Shown: positions 1-5,665, counted from the first letter of the stretch. The stretch is 7,621 nt of DNA from CAYJAD01 sp964370305 (GCA_964370305.1 CAYJIU010000095.1:1-7621); one strand, 5' to 3'. Notes: generated by a model from the sequence alone, not told the origin. Numbers and translations are program-made.

Positions 1-57
1 TTGCTCATCTAACGGCTATGCGTTGCACCCTTCGGGCAAGGCTTAGCTTACAATGAC
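1..57 (-). repeat. Diverged, edge-truncated copy of a GTCATTG...GCAATCC interspersed repeat
   Basis: Read on the minus strand, this stretch begins GTCATTG (57-51) and ends GCAA at base 1, the same boundaries as the repeat at 75-120. The expected closing TCC(A) would lie outside the window. Its interior differs from the second copy and carries its own small hairpin, TTGC (23-26) pairing with GCAA (36-39) and CC with GG. The call rests on shared ends and the head-to-head arrangement, not on interior identity, so it is tentative. Confidence 0.4.
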
Positions 58-74
58 TTTTGTTGTAATATTAG

Positions 75-120
75 GTCATTGCGAGGAGACCCGAGGAACG
101 AGGGACGACGCGGCAATCCA
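75..120 (+). repeat. GTCATTGCGAGGAG...GCAATCCA interspersed palindromic repeat
   Basis: The ends ATTGC (78-82) and GCAAT (113-117) are inverted repeats, and the GCGAGGAG...CGACGCGGCAATCCA layout matches the short intergenic repeat family seen in multiple copies in many bacterial genomes. Such elements are non-coding and probably non-autonomous (REP/MITE-like). The repeat lies just beyond the 3' end of the minus-strand gntR gene, a usual place for them. CAATGAC at 51-57 and GTCATTG at 75-81 form a further inverted pair joining this copy to the one on its left. Family membership is from memory of the motif, not from a search. Confidence 0.6.
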
Positions 121-175
121 TGCCTTTTTAATTGTGCAGTCTTAATTATGAAAGTGTTGTTATAGCTTGACTAAA

Positions 176-832
176 TCAATCTTTATTTATTGGATTTTGT
201 GCAAAAAGTGCATCTTTTGCGTTTAGGACGTGTTCTTGCATGGATTTGCTGGCATTAAGCGCATCACCAGCTTCAATGTATTCTAAAATACGTAAATGGT
301 CTGCATCCGACCACTGCACTTCATGATTAGAAATAATAGGCCTGAGCATGCGCTCAACAACGCAATCAAGCTCCAGCAATAGTTGGGTTAAAAGAGGGGA
401 GTGGGCCCCTTCGCGCAATATGGTGTGAAATTCTTCATTAAGTTCCACTAGATTTTTGAAGTTGTTCTTAGCATGGGCTTTGCGAAATTTGTTTAAGTTT
501 TTGCGCAAGGATTTTTTTTGCTCTGCTGTACTGCGTGTAGCTGCTAAGGCAGCCGCGTGAGATTCAAGCATAGCTCGAATACTAATGGCATCTTCAATCT
601 CAGTGCGTTGCAAAGCTCGTAAAATATAGCCACCGCTGGATCTTTTTTCTAAAATGCCCTCTTGGGCAAGTCGATGTAAAGCCTCTCTTAGTGGGGTGCG
701 GCTAATGCCAAGCTCTTGAGCCATGCGGTCTTCAACCAAACGCTCACCAGCGGTAAAGCGGCCATCTAAAAGCATTTTGCGTATAAGCTGTGTTGCTTCT
801 TGCCCTAAAGACTGTCTTTTAATGCGATTCAT
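176..832 (-). CDS. GntR-family transcriptional regulator with FCD effector domain
   Basis: DNA-binding repressor or activator of the FadR/VanR branch of the GntR family, cytoplasmic and expected to act as a dimer; the effector is probably a small organic or amino acid. With the start at 832 it has 218 residues, normal for the family. The winged helix-turn-helix covers about residues 8-72, with the GntR signature SRTPLREALHRLAQEGILE at 44-62. The all-helical FCD domain covers about 80-210. H136, H179 and H201 sit where FCD proteins hold a metal ion. The position four residues before the first His, commonly Asp, is N132 here. The start at 832 is preferred over an in-frame ATG at 892 because GAGG lies 8 nt upstream and GntR proteins begin about here; the longer form would add 20 residues encoded by the putative promoter/operator. 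It is divergent from the aminotransferase at 1191, its most likely target. The effector cannot be read from sequence. Confidence 0.93.
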   Translation of the reverse strand: MNRIKRQSLGQEATQLIRKMLLDGRFTAGERLVEDRMAQELGISRTPLREALHRLAQEGILEKRSSGGYILRALQRTEIEDAISIRAMLESHAAALAATRSTAEQKKSLRKNLNKFRKAHAKNNFKNLVELNEEFHTILREGAHSPLLTQLLLELDCVVERMLRPIISNHEVQWSDADHLRILEYIEAGDALNASKSMQEHVLNAKDALFAQNPINKD

Positions 833-840
833 GCTACTAC

Positions 841-844
841 CCTC
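841..844 (-). promoter_or_regulatory. Ribosome binding site that fixes the gntR start
   Basis: On the minus strand, GAGG stands 8 nt before the ATG at 832. The alternative ATG at 892 has no comparable purine-rich motif close upstream. This supports the 218-residue product. Confidence 0.6.
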
Positions 845-848
845 GTTT

Positions 849-860
849 ATTGTATACAGT
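849..860. promoter_or_regulatory. Probable GntR operator (TGTATACA palindrome)
   Basis: TGTATACA at 851-858 is a perfect 8-bp palindrome within ATTGTATACAGT, 17-28 nt upstream of the gntR start. Short TNGT...ACNA-type palindromes rich in TGTATACA are typical operators for FCD/VanR-type GntR proteins. The position fits autoregulation. The ATTGTAT half recurs inverted at 1061-1068 and 1135-1142 near the divergent gene. The binding protein is inferred from context. Confidence 0.5.
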
Positions 861-862
861 AT

Positions 863-892
863 ATATATGAATGTAATGTGTTGAAAGGTCAA
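863..892 (-). promoter_or_regulatory. Possible gntR promoter
   Basis: On the minus strand TTGACC (887-892) is a reasonable -35. The best -10 candidates are overlapping TATATA-type hexamers in the AT-rich run at 861-868, with a spacing nearer 19 than 17 and imperfect matches. The putative operator lies immediately downstream. The -35 is clearer than the -10. Confidence 0.3.
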
Positions 893-1054
893 GGGGAAAA
901 CTAAAATTTTTATTGTCTTCTTTTGAGGTGGGTTAAAATCTATCCCTTCGTAGCATAGTGGTCAGTGTTTATCAAGGAATGTGCTACCCGTAGTAAAAGC
1001 TTAACTAATTTTCAAGTAACAATAGTGTGTAAAACGCTTAATGTCTCTTATGAT
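893..1054. other. Gene-free part of the gntR/aminotransferase intergenic region
   Basis: No open frame with a start and ribosome binding site was found here on either strand. The only structure noticed is an inverted pair GTAGCA (950-955) and TGCTAC (982-987), 26 nt apart, with no T-tract. Function unknown. The rest of the 833-1190 gap holds the promoters, motif copies and leader hairpin listed separately. Confidence 0.5.
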
Positions 1055-1083
1055 TTGACCGATACAATGTAATTCTTTATAAT
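1055..1083 (+). promoter_or_regulatory. Sigma70-type promoter of the aminotransferase gene
   Basis: TTGACC (1055-1060) and a perfect TATAAT (1078-1083) are separated by exactly 17 nt, an excellent match to the housekeeping consensus. Transcription should begin near 1090, giving a 5' leader of about 100 nt. The spacer contains GATACAAT (1061-1068), the reverse complement of the motif in front of gntR, so a bound regulator would cover this promoter. Confidence 0.75.
1061..1068 (-). promoter_or_regulatory. ATTGTAT(C) motif in promoter spacer, possible GntR half-operator
   Basis: GATACAAT directly follows the -35 hexamer. It shares ATTGTAT with the palindrome at 849-860 and is repeated at 1135-1142. 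A repressor bound here would block RNA polymerase. It is a half-site only and not a full palindrome. Confidence 0.35.
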
Positions 1084-1102
1084 TAAATACATGGCATAAA
1101 TA

Positions 1103-1124
1103 CTCCTGCATAATTGTGCAGGGG
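1103..1124 (+). other. Stem-loop in the aminotransferase 5' leader
   Basis: CTCCTGCA (1103-1110) pairs with TGCAGGGG (1117-1124) across a 6-nt loop, giving 8 bp including one G-T wobble. It starts about 13 nt after the predicted transcription start. It is not followed by a T-tract, so it is not a standard terminator. It could stabilise the mRNA or serve as a protein site. Confidence 0.45.
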
Positions 1125-1133
1125 CTTAAATAA

Positions 1134-1144
1134 TGATACAATCA
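1134..1144. promoter_or_regulatory. Third ATTGTAT-type motif, possible downstream operator
   Basis: TGATACAATCA has inverted TGA/TCA ends around the same GATACAAT core found at 1061-1068. It lies in the transcribed leader, about 50 nt before the start codon. With the sites at 849-860 and 1061-1068 it could allow cooperative or looped binding by the regulator. Confidence 0.3.
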
Positions 1145-1190
1145 TAGATTTTTTATCTAATAATGCAGATATTTTGTTATAGGAGAGTGT

Positions 1191-2363
1191 ATGTATAATA
1201 AATCTCGTTTGTTAACCCCAGGGCCTACCGCCATACCTTCACGCACCCGCCTAGCCATGGCTGGGGAGATGATACATCATCGCAAGCCTGTATTTAAAGA
1301 TATAATGCACAAGTTGCAGCCAAAATTACAAGAGCTTTTTGGTACCAAGCAGCTAGTACTACCCATTAGCTGCTCTGGCACTGGTGCCATGACGGCGGCT
1401 GTGCATACACTTTTTAGCGCGGGGGAGAAAGTCTTGGTTGCCGAGGCGGGTAAGTTTGGGCAACGTTGGGCAGAAATCGCCACAACTCACGGCTGTAAGG
1501 TTGAAACTTTAAGCTTTGAATGGGGTAGTGTGGCTAAAGCAGAAGATATAAAACAAGCTCTGGATGCGGACAAAAGTATTCGTGGAGTTTTTATTCAATT
1601 ATGTGAAACATCTACTGGTGCTTTACATCCCATAGAAGAAATTGCTGCCATAACTCGAGCGCGAGATGTGCTACTTGTGGTTGATGGTATCTCTGCTGTG
1701 GGTATTTCTCCTTGCCCCATGGATAGTCTGGGTATTGATTGTCTTTTAACAGGTTCACAAAAAGGCTTGATGGTGCCTCCGGGGTTAAGTTTAATTGCCC
1801 TTTCGGCTCGTGCATGGCAAAGAGCTGAAACCATAACACAAACCTGTTATTATTTTAATTTACTTAAAGAAAAAACTTATGTTGAAAAGGGACAGACTCT
1901 TTTTACATCACCCATTAGTCTTTTATTAGGCTTAAATGAAAGTCTTGATATAATTATGGAAATGGGGTTAGATTCGCTATATGCTAAACAGTGGGCTTTA
2001 AGCCTTATGACTAGGCATGGAGTGAAGGCTTTAGGCTTAAAACCCTTTGTGCAAGAACATTTTGCATGGGGACTTACCAGTGTGCTCTTGCCAGAAGGGC
2101 TAGATGGGATTAAAATAGTACAATACGCAGCACAACAGTATAATGTGGTCATGGCTGGTGGACAAGACCATTTAAAGGGGCGTATTGTGCGTATTGGGCA
2201 TATGGGCTTCGTGGATTTTGGTGATATTATGACTGGTCTTTATGCTTTGGCAAAATCCATCCAACATGTGGGGGGATTTGTGGGAGCTCGTGATTATCTA
2301 GAACAAGCTCTCGTCATGTATGAAAAAGCTTTGACAGTGCCCCCAGGAACTTACATTGATTAG
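1191..2363 (+). CDS. PLP-dependent class V aminotransferase (serine/alanine-glyoxylate type)
   Basis: Cytoplasmic aminotransferase of the alanine-glyoxylate / serine-glyoxylate / serine-pyruvate group (fold type I, class V). It moves an amino group between a small amino acid and a 2-oxoacid through pyridoxal phosphate. The 390 residues match the usual length. The N-terminal LLTPGPT (7-13) is the family's substrate-entry motif. SGTGAM (62-67) binds the cofactor phosphate, VVDGIS (163-168) carries the Asp that contacts the pyridine nitrogen, and GSQKGLMVPPG (188-198) contains the Schiff-base lysine K191. R334 in VRIGHMG should bind the substrate carboxylate. AGGAGA lies just upstream of the ATG with good spacing. 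The gene has its own strong promoter and is divergent from an FCD GntR regulator, so it is probably controlled by amino acid or glyoxylate supply. Substrate is not certain: some anaerobes may use relatives of this family as phosphoserine aminotransferase. Confidence 0.92.
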   Translation: MYNKSRLLTPGPTAIPSRTRLAMAGEMIHHRKPVFKDIMHKLQPKLQELFGTKQLVLPISCSGTGAMTAAVHTLFSAGEKVLVAEAGKFGQRWAEIATTHGCKVETLSFEWGSVAKAEDIKQALDADKSIRGVFIQLCETSTGALHPIEEIAAITRARDVLLVVDGISAVGISPCPMDSLGIDCLLTGSQKGLMVPPGLSLIALSARAWQRAETITQTCYYFNLLKEKTYVEKGQTLFTSPISLLLGLNESLDIIMEMGLDSLYAKQWALSLMTRHGVKALGLKPFVQEHFAWGLTSVLLPEGLDGIKIVQYAAQQYNVVMAGGQDHLKGRIVRIGHMGFVDFGDIMTGLYALAKSIQHVGGFVGARDYLEQALVMYEKALTVPPGTYID

Positions 2364-2424
2364 ACGTTGAAAGGCGACTAGGAGCCTGTGAACAACACCT
2401 AGATTAAATATTTTTGGAGTAATT

Positions 2425-2706
2425 ATGCAAAATGATGATAAAACTAACATGGATTGCACCATGCCTCAAGTTACATTTTCAACCTTTATTCTTTCTCTTG
2501 CTTCATCTGCCTTGATGCAGCTTGGAGAAGTGCCTAATCCTGAAACCGGACAAATGGAAGAAAACCTTGAAATGGCCTGTCATACCATTGATATTCTTGA
2601 TATGCTATCTCAAAAAACTAAGGGTTGCCTTGATGAAGAAGAAAAACGGCTCTTAGAAGGGATTTTGTACGAAGTGCGCATGAAATATGTAATAAAAAAG
2701 AAATAG
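2425..2706 (+). CDS. DUF1844 domain protein
   Basis: Small cytoplasmic protein of 93 residues with no signal peptide or catalytic motif that I can identify. Residues about 15-88 match the DUF1844 pattern: an FSTFILSLASSALMQLGE opening (18-35), a short PNPETGQ turn (37-43), then predicted helices with TIDILDMLSQKT and EEEKRLLEGILYEVRMKYV. The family is common in Desulfobacterota and some Acidobacteria and Planctomycetes; its function is unknown. The first 14 residues and the lysine-rich end are outside the domain. GGAG (2416-2419) precedes the ATG by 5 nt. It starts 61 nt after the aminotransferase stop with no clear terminator between, and lies 63 nt before argC, so it may share a transcript with either neighbour. 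Confidence 0.85.
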   Translation: MQNDDKTNMDCTMPQVTFSTFILSLASSALMQLGEVPNPETGQMEENLEMACHTIDILDMLSQKTKGCLDEEEKRLLEGILYEVRMKYVIKKK

Positions 2707-2759
2707 TGTTAATTTAATGTGTTAGTAAGCATTTTATAAAATATTAAAGCTTGGGTCAT

Positions 2760-2764
2760 GGGAG
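2760..2764 (+). promoter_or_regulatory. Ribosome binding site that fixes the argC start
   Basis: GGGAG ends 5 nt before the ATG at 2770. The motif overlaps the last base of an in-frame ATG at 2758, which itself has no good ribosome binding site. The start at 2770 is therefore preferred, removing four residues (MGVS). Confidence 0.65.
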
Positions 2765-2769
2765 TAAGT

Positions 2770-3834
2770 ATGTCTAAGGTAAGCACGAAAATTCGCGTTG
2801 GTTTAGTGGGGGTTACAGGCTATACAGGCATGGAGCTTGTGCGGCTTTTAACCATGCACCCTGAGATGGAATTAGTTATGGCATCCTCAAGGGCAGAGGC
2901 TGGCAAACGCTTGGGTGAATTTTATCCTTTTATAGAAGGATTGGCAGGCAGTAAGCTTATTATATCTAATCTTGATGTGGATGCCATGGCTGAAAATTGT
3001 GACCTAGCTTTTTTGGCTGTGCCGCATGGAACTGCTATGGAAGTTGGGGCTAAGTTGCGCCATAAAAACGTGCGGGTGGTGGACTTGTCGGCAGATTTTC
3101 GCATTAACGATGTGGAAACATATGAAAAATGGTATGATACCCCTCATACTCAGAAAGAATTACTTGCCAAGGCCGTGTATGGTTTACCAGAGCTCTATGG
3201 CGCAGATATTGCCAATGCTAAATTGATTGCCAATCCGGGGTGTTATCCTACTGCCACCATTCTAGGGCTTTATCCGGCTTTAAAGCATGGTTGTATTTAT
3301 GCGGAAGATATTGTTATTGACGCAAAATCTGGCACCAGCGGAGCAGGGCGCAAACCCAGCATTGGAACATTGTTTTGTGAAGTAGCCGACACATTTAAGG
3401 CTTATAACCTTGGAAAACACAGACATACCCCCGAAATAGAACAAGAGCTTTCACGCATTTGTGCTCACTCCATTACTGTATCATTTAATACGCATCTTTT
3501 ACCCATTAGCCGTGGAATTTTATGTACAATGTATGGTAAATTGGCACGAGACATAAACCTTGATGATGTGCATAAAATTTATAGCGAAACTTGGCAATAT
3601 AGCCCATGGGTGCGTGTTTTACCCAAGGGGCAATTGCCAGAAACACGCCATGTACGTGGCACCATGTTTTGTGACATGGGGCTTGTGGTTGACCCAAGAA
3701 CTAAACGACTCATTGTGGTTAGTGCCATTGATAATCTGTGCCGAGGGGCTTCTGGCCAAGCCATTGCCAATGCCAATATTATGTTTGGGCTACCAGCAAC
3801 TACGGGGCTAAACATTGCCCCTGTAATGCCTTAA
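2770..3834 (+). CDS. argC: N-acetyl-gamma-glutamyl-phosphate reductase
   Basis: Third step of arginine biosynthesis: NADPH-dependent reduction of N-acetylglutamyl 5-phosphate to N-acetylglutamate semialdehyde, in the cytoplasm. The product from 2770 has 354 residues, within the normal range for long-form ArgC. The N-terminal Rossmann motif is GLVGVTGYTG (11-20), with glycines 11, 14 and 17. VVDLSADFRI (103-112) is the conserved strand-loop of the semialdehyde dehydrogenase fold. The catalytic cysteine is C158 in ANPGCYPT (154-161). SGTSGAGR (187-194) and KHRHTPEIEQEL (216-227, with the conserved His) complete the active-site region. All key residues are present and the gene looks intact. It follows the DUF1844 gene by 63 nt and is trailed 15 nt later by a carbonic anhydrase. 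No other arg gene is in the window. I saw no convincing promoter or ARG box upstream, only AT-rich sequence with a 12-bp palindrome (2731-2742). Confidence 0.96.
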   Translation: MSKVSTKIRVGLVGVTGYTGMELVRLLTMHPEMELVMASSRAEAGKRLGEFYPFIEGLAGSKLIISNLDVDAMAENCDLAFLAVPHGTAMEVGAKLRHKNVRVVDLSADFRINDVETYEKWYDTPHTQKELLAKAVYGLPELYGADIANAKLIANPGCYPTATILGLYPALKHGCIYAEDIVIDAKSGTSGAGRKPSIGTLFCEVADTFKAYNLGKHRHTPEIEQELSRICAHSITVSFNTHLLPISRGILCTMYGKLARDINLDDVHKIYSETWQYSPWVRVLPKGQLPETRHVRGTMFCDMGLVVDPRTKRLIVVSAIDNLCRGASGQAIANANIMFGLPATTGLNIAPVMP

Positions 3835-3849
3835 TAGTAGGAAATTTAT

Positions 3850-4518
3850 ATGAAAACATCACGCTTGTTATCTGTTTTGATTTTTATTTTTGCATTGGGC
3901 ATGCCTAATGCAAGCTTGGCTAAAAATGAATCCACTGCAAGCGGTGAATATGTTCTTAAATTACTAAATGAAAATAACAAATTATATCAAAAGTCCGCGC
4001 ATAATTTTGCCGATATATCCATGAAGCGCAGGCAAGAAACCACAGCTTACGGGCAAAAACCATATGCCGTTGTGGTCACTTGCGCAGACTCTCGTGTGCC
4101 ACCTGAGCATATTTTCTCAGCTGGTATTGGTGATTTATTTGTCATTAGAAATGCTGGTAATATTATTGGTAAACACGAACTTGGCAGTATTGAATATGCT
4201 GTGCAGCATTTAGGCGTTAAGTTAGTGCTAATTCTTGGGCATACGCATTGTGGCGCAGTGGGTGCAGCTCTTGATAATGACCACCCTTTACCAGACAGCT
4301 CAAAACTAAAAGATGTTGTGGATGAAATTCACGATGCCGTACATAAGACTAAGGATGCAAGAGAGGCCGAGAGACTTAATGTAATGCATAGCATGGATAA
4401 TATTCTTAATTACCCATTGCTTAAGCAACATTTGCAGGAAAACAATGTCCTGTTAAAAGGTGGGTTATATAATATTAACACTGGTGCGGTGGAGTTTTTT
4501 GACCCCAGTGTAAAATAA
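3850..4518 (+). CDS. Beta-carbonic anhydrase with signal peptide (periplasmic)
   Basis: Zinc enzyme that interconverts CO2 and bicarbonate. It has 222 residues. A Sec signal peptide is clear: K2/R5 in the n-region, a hydrophobic stretch at about 6-18, and a probable cleavage after A24 (SLA before KNES). The mature enzyme is therefore exported, most likely to the periplasm, unlike most beta-class enzymes. Zinc ligands and active-site residues are present: C78, D80 and R82 in TCADSR (77-82), and H131 and C134 in GHTHCGAVGA (130-139). The NAGN motif at 101-104 is also typical. AGGA at 3839-3842 stands 7 nt before the ATG. The gene begins 15 nt after argC and is probably translated from the same mRNA. 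Exported carbonic anhydrase may retain or supply CO2/bicarbonate in an anaerobe; a direct link to arginine synthesis is only inferred from adjacency. Confidence 0.93.
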   Translation: MKTSRLLSVLIFIFALGMPNASLAKNESTASGEYVLKLLNENNKLYQKSAHNFADISMKRRQETTAYGQKPYAVVVTCADSRVPPEHIFSAGIGDLFVIRNAGNIIGKHELGSIEYAVQHLGVKLVLILGHTHCGAVGAALDNDHPLPDSSKLKDVVDEIHDAVHKTKDAREAERLNVMHSMDNILNYPLLKQHLQENNVLLKGGLYNINTGAVEFFDPSVK

Positions 4519-4534
4519 ATTGTAGTTAAACCAT

Positions 4535-4560
4535 AAAAAACCACGGCATGACCGTGGTTT
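4535..4560 (-). terminator. Left copy of duplicated terminator hairpin (functional for the sucCD strand)
   Basis: Arms AAACCACGG (4538-4546) and CCGTGGTTT (4552-4560) form a 9-bp stem with loop CATGA. On the minus strand the stem runs into six T residues (from A4540-4535), as needed for intrinsic termination of sucC-sucD. On the plus strand it is followed by CAGAC rather than a T-tract, so it should terminate the carbonic anhydrase transcript poorly. Confidence 0.75.
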
Positions 4561-4712
4561 CAGACTGATGACAAACCCCCTTTCAGGCGTTTGTGCCGCC
4601 TAAGGCAGGCAAGCTGCCTTGGCAGTAAGGCACGAAAATCAGTCACTTAACGGCGAAGCAAAGCTCCGCCTATTCCTGATTTATCGGTCGTGCTGACTTT
4701 GTCAGCACTCTC
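4561..4712. other. 152-nt hairpin-rich insert between duplicated terminators
   Basis: No plausible gene. Several stems are visible: GACTGAT (4563-4569) with ATCAGTC (4638-4644) as a closing stem; inside it ACAAAC (4571-4576) with GTTTGT (4589-4594), and AAGGCAG (4602-4608) with CTGCCTT (4614-4620). Outside it are GGCG (4652-4655) with CGCC (4667-4670) extended by AGC/GCT, and GTGCTGAC (4690-4697) with GTCAGCAC (4701-4708) across a TTT loop. GTGCC (4593-4597) with GGCAC (4629-4633) is an alternative pairing. The density of stems suggests a structured RNA or a MITE-like element. The type is unknown. Confidence 0.5.
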
Positions 4713-4738
4713 AAACCACGGCATGACCGTGGTTTTTT
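4713..4738 (+). terminator. Right copy of duplicated terminator hairpin (functional for the argC/carbonic anhydrase strand)
   Basis: The same 23 bp as 4538-4560: AAACCACGG (4713-4721), CATGA, CCGTGGTTT (4727-4735). The run TTTTTT (4733-4738) makes it an intrinsic terminator for plus-strand transcripts. On the minus strand it is followed by GAGAG and should not terminate sucC-sucD efficiently. Confidence 0.8.
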
Positions 4739-4789
4739 GTTAACCGAGCGAATATCTAGTTTTTCAGTCTTACCTAGCTTTATAAAAAA

Positions 4790-5665
4790 CTATTTTCTCA
4801 AGGTTTGGGCAACTATTTTTCCAAAGTCGCCTAAATCTTTAATTACAGTAATGCCAGCATCTTGCATTGCTTTAATTTTGTCTTCACCGCGGCCTTTGGA
4901 ACCTGAGATAATGGCACCAGCATGGCCCATGCGCTTGCCTGGAGGGGCAGTAAGTCCGGCAATAAAACCAAACACTGGCTTTGGATACTTTGTTTCTTTT
5001 ATGTATTGTGCGGCTTTTTCTTCATTATCCCCGCCAATTTCGCCAATGACACATACGGCTTCTGTTTGTTCATCATAGCGGAACATTTCCAATAAATCAA
5101 TGAATTTAAGTCCGGGTACTGGGTCGCCGCCAATGCCTATGCAAGTGCTTTGCCCAAGCCCCTCATTGCTTAGCTGATACACGGCTTCGTAAGTTAAAGT
5201 TCCAGATCGGCTAATGAGACCAATATTACCTTGTTTGTGAATATAGCCCGGTTGAATACCAATTTTGCATTTACCGGGGCTAATGAGACCTGGGCAGTTG
5301 GGGCCAATAAGCATGGTGCCCTTGGCATTTAAATGTGATTTTACTCGAACCATGTCCAGTACAGGTATGTGTTCAGTAATAATAACAACTAGTTTTATGC
5401 CAGCATCGGCAGCCTCACAAGCACTGTCAGCACAAGCAGCAGCTGGTACAAAGAGCACTGAGGTATCGGCACGGGTTTTTTCAACAGCTTCTTTGACTGT
5501 ATTAAATATAGGTACACCAAGGACTTCTTGTCCGCCTTTTCCAGGAGTAACGCCAGCGACTATTTTTGTGCCATAATCAAGCATTTGTTGCCCGTGAAAT
5601 TGGCCTTCACGACCGGTTAAGCCTTGTACAACAACCCTTGTATTTTCATCAATTAAGATACTCAT
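4790..5665 (-). CDS. sucD: Succinyl-CoA synthetase (ADP-forming) alpha subunit
   Basis: Catalytic alpha subunit of succinyl-CoA synthetase, which interconverts succinyl-CoA + ADP + phosphate and succinate + ATP + CoA in the TCA cycle. It pairs with SucC in the cytoplasm. The 291 residues match the usual length of about 290. The CoA-binding Rossmann domain occupies about 1-125, with VVQGLTGREGQFH (12-24) and GPNCPG (121-126). The phosphorylated active-site histidine is H248 in GKRMGHAGA (243-251). GLISRSGTLTYE (149-160) is also characteristic. AAGG lies 7 nt before the ATG. It follows sucC by 34 nt in the same direction with no terminator between, so the two form an operon. Its stop is 51 nt from the right terminator copy, but the T-tract on this strand belongs to the left copy about 230 nt further on. 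Confidence 0.97.
   Translation of the reverse strand: MSILIDENTRVVVQGLTGREGQFHGQQMLDYGTKIVAGVTPGKGGQEVLGVPIFNTVKEAVEKTRADTSVLFVPAAACADSACEAADAGIKLVVIITEHIPVLDMVRVKSHLNAKGTMLIGPNCPGLISPGKCKIGIQPGYIHKQGNIGLISRSGTLTYEAVYQLSNEGLGQSTCIGIGGDPVPGLKFIDLLEMFRYDEQTEAVCVIGEIGGDNEEKAAQYIKETKYPKPVFGFIAGLTAPPGKRMGHAGAIISGSKGRGEDKIKAMQDAGITVIKDLGDFGKIVAQTLRK

Noticed and set aside
833..892. Twenty extra N-terminal codons for the GntR regulator (start at 892)
   Set aside because: The extension is encoded by the AT-rich promoter/operator region, has no good ribosome binding site, and is not part of the GntR fold; the ATG at 832 has GAGG at good spacing.
950..990. tRNA-like stretch (AGCATAGTGGTCAGTG) and inverted repeat between gntR and the aminotransferase
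   Set aside because: It lacks an anticodon arm, a T-arm GTTCGA motif and a complete acceptor stem; only a weak 6-bp inverted pair remains.
2372..2402. Possible terminator after the aminotransferase gene
   Set aside because: The candidate stems (AGGC/GCCT or CTAGG/CCTAG) are short, mutually exclusive and separated from the T-run by unpaired AT-rich sequence; read-through is more likely.
2758..2769. ATG at 2758 as the argC start
   Set aside because: No ribosome binding site precedes it, and its last base forms part of GGGAG, which is well placed for the ATG at 2770.
2707..2769. Riboswitch, attenuator or ARG box before argC
   Set aside because: The 63-nt gap is AT-rich with one 12-bp palindrome (2731-2742) but too short and plain for a known riboswitch, and no ARG-box pair is convincing.
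4538..4735. CRISPR array suggested by two identical 23-bp palindromic repeats
   Set aside because: Only two copies, 152 nt apart, with no further repeats, no spacer regularity and no cas genes; each copy reads as a terminator hairpin.
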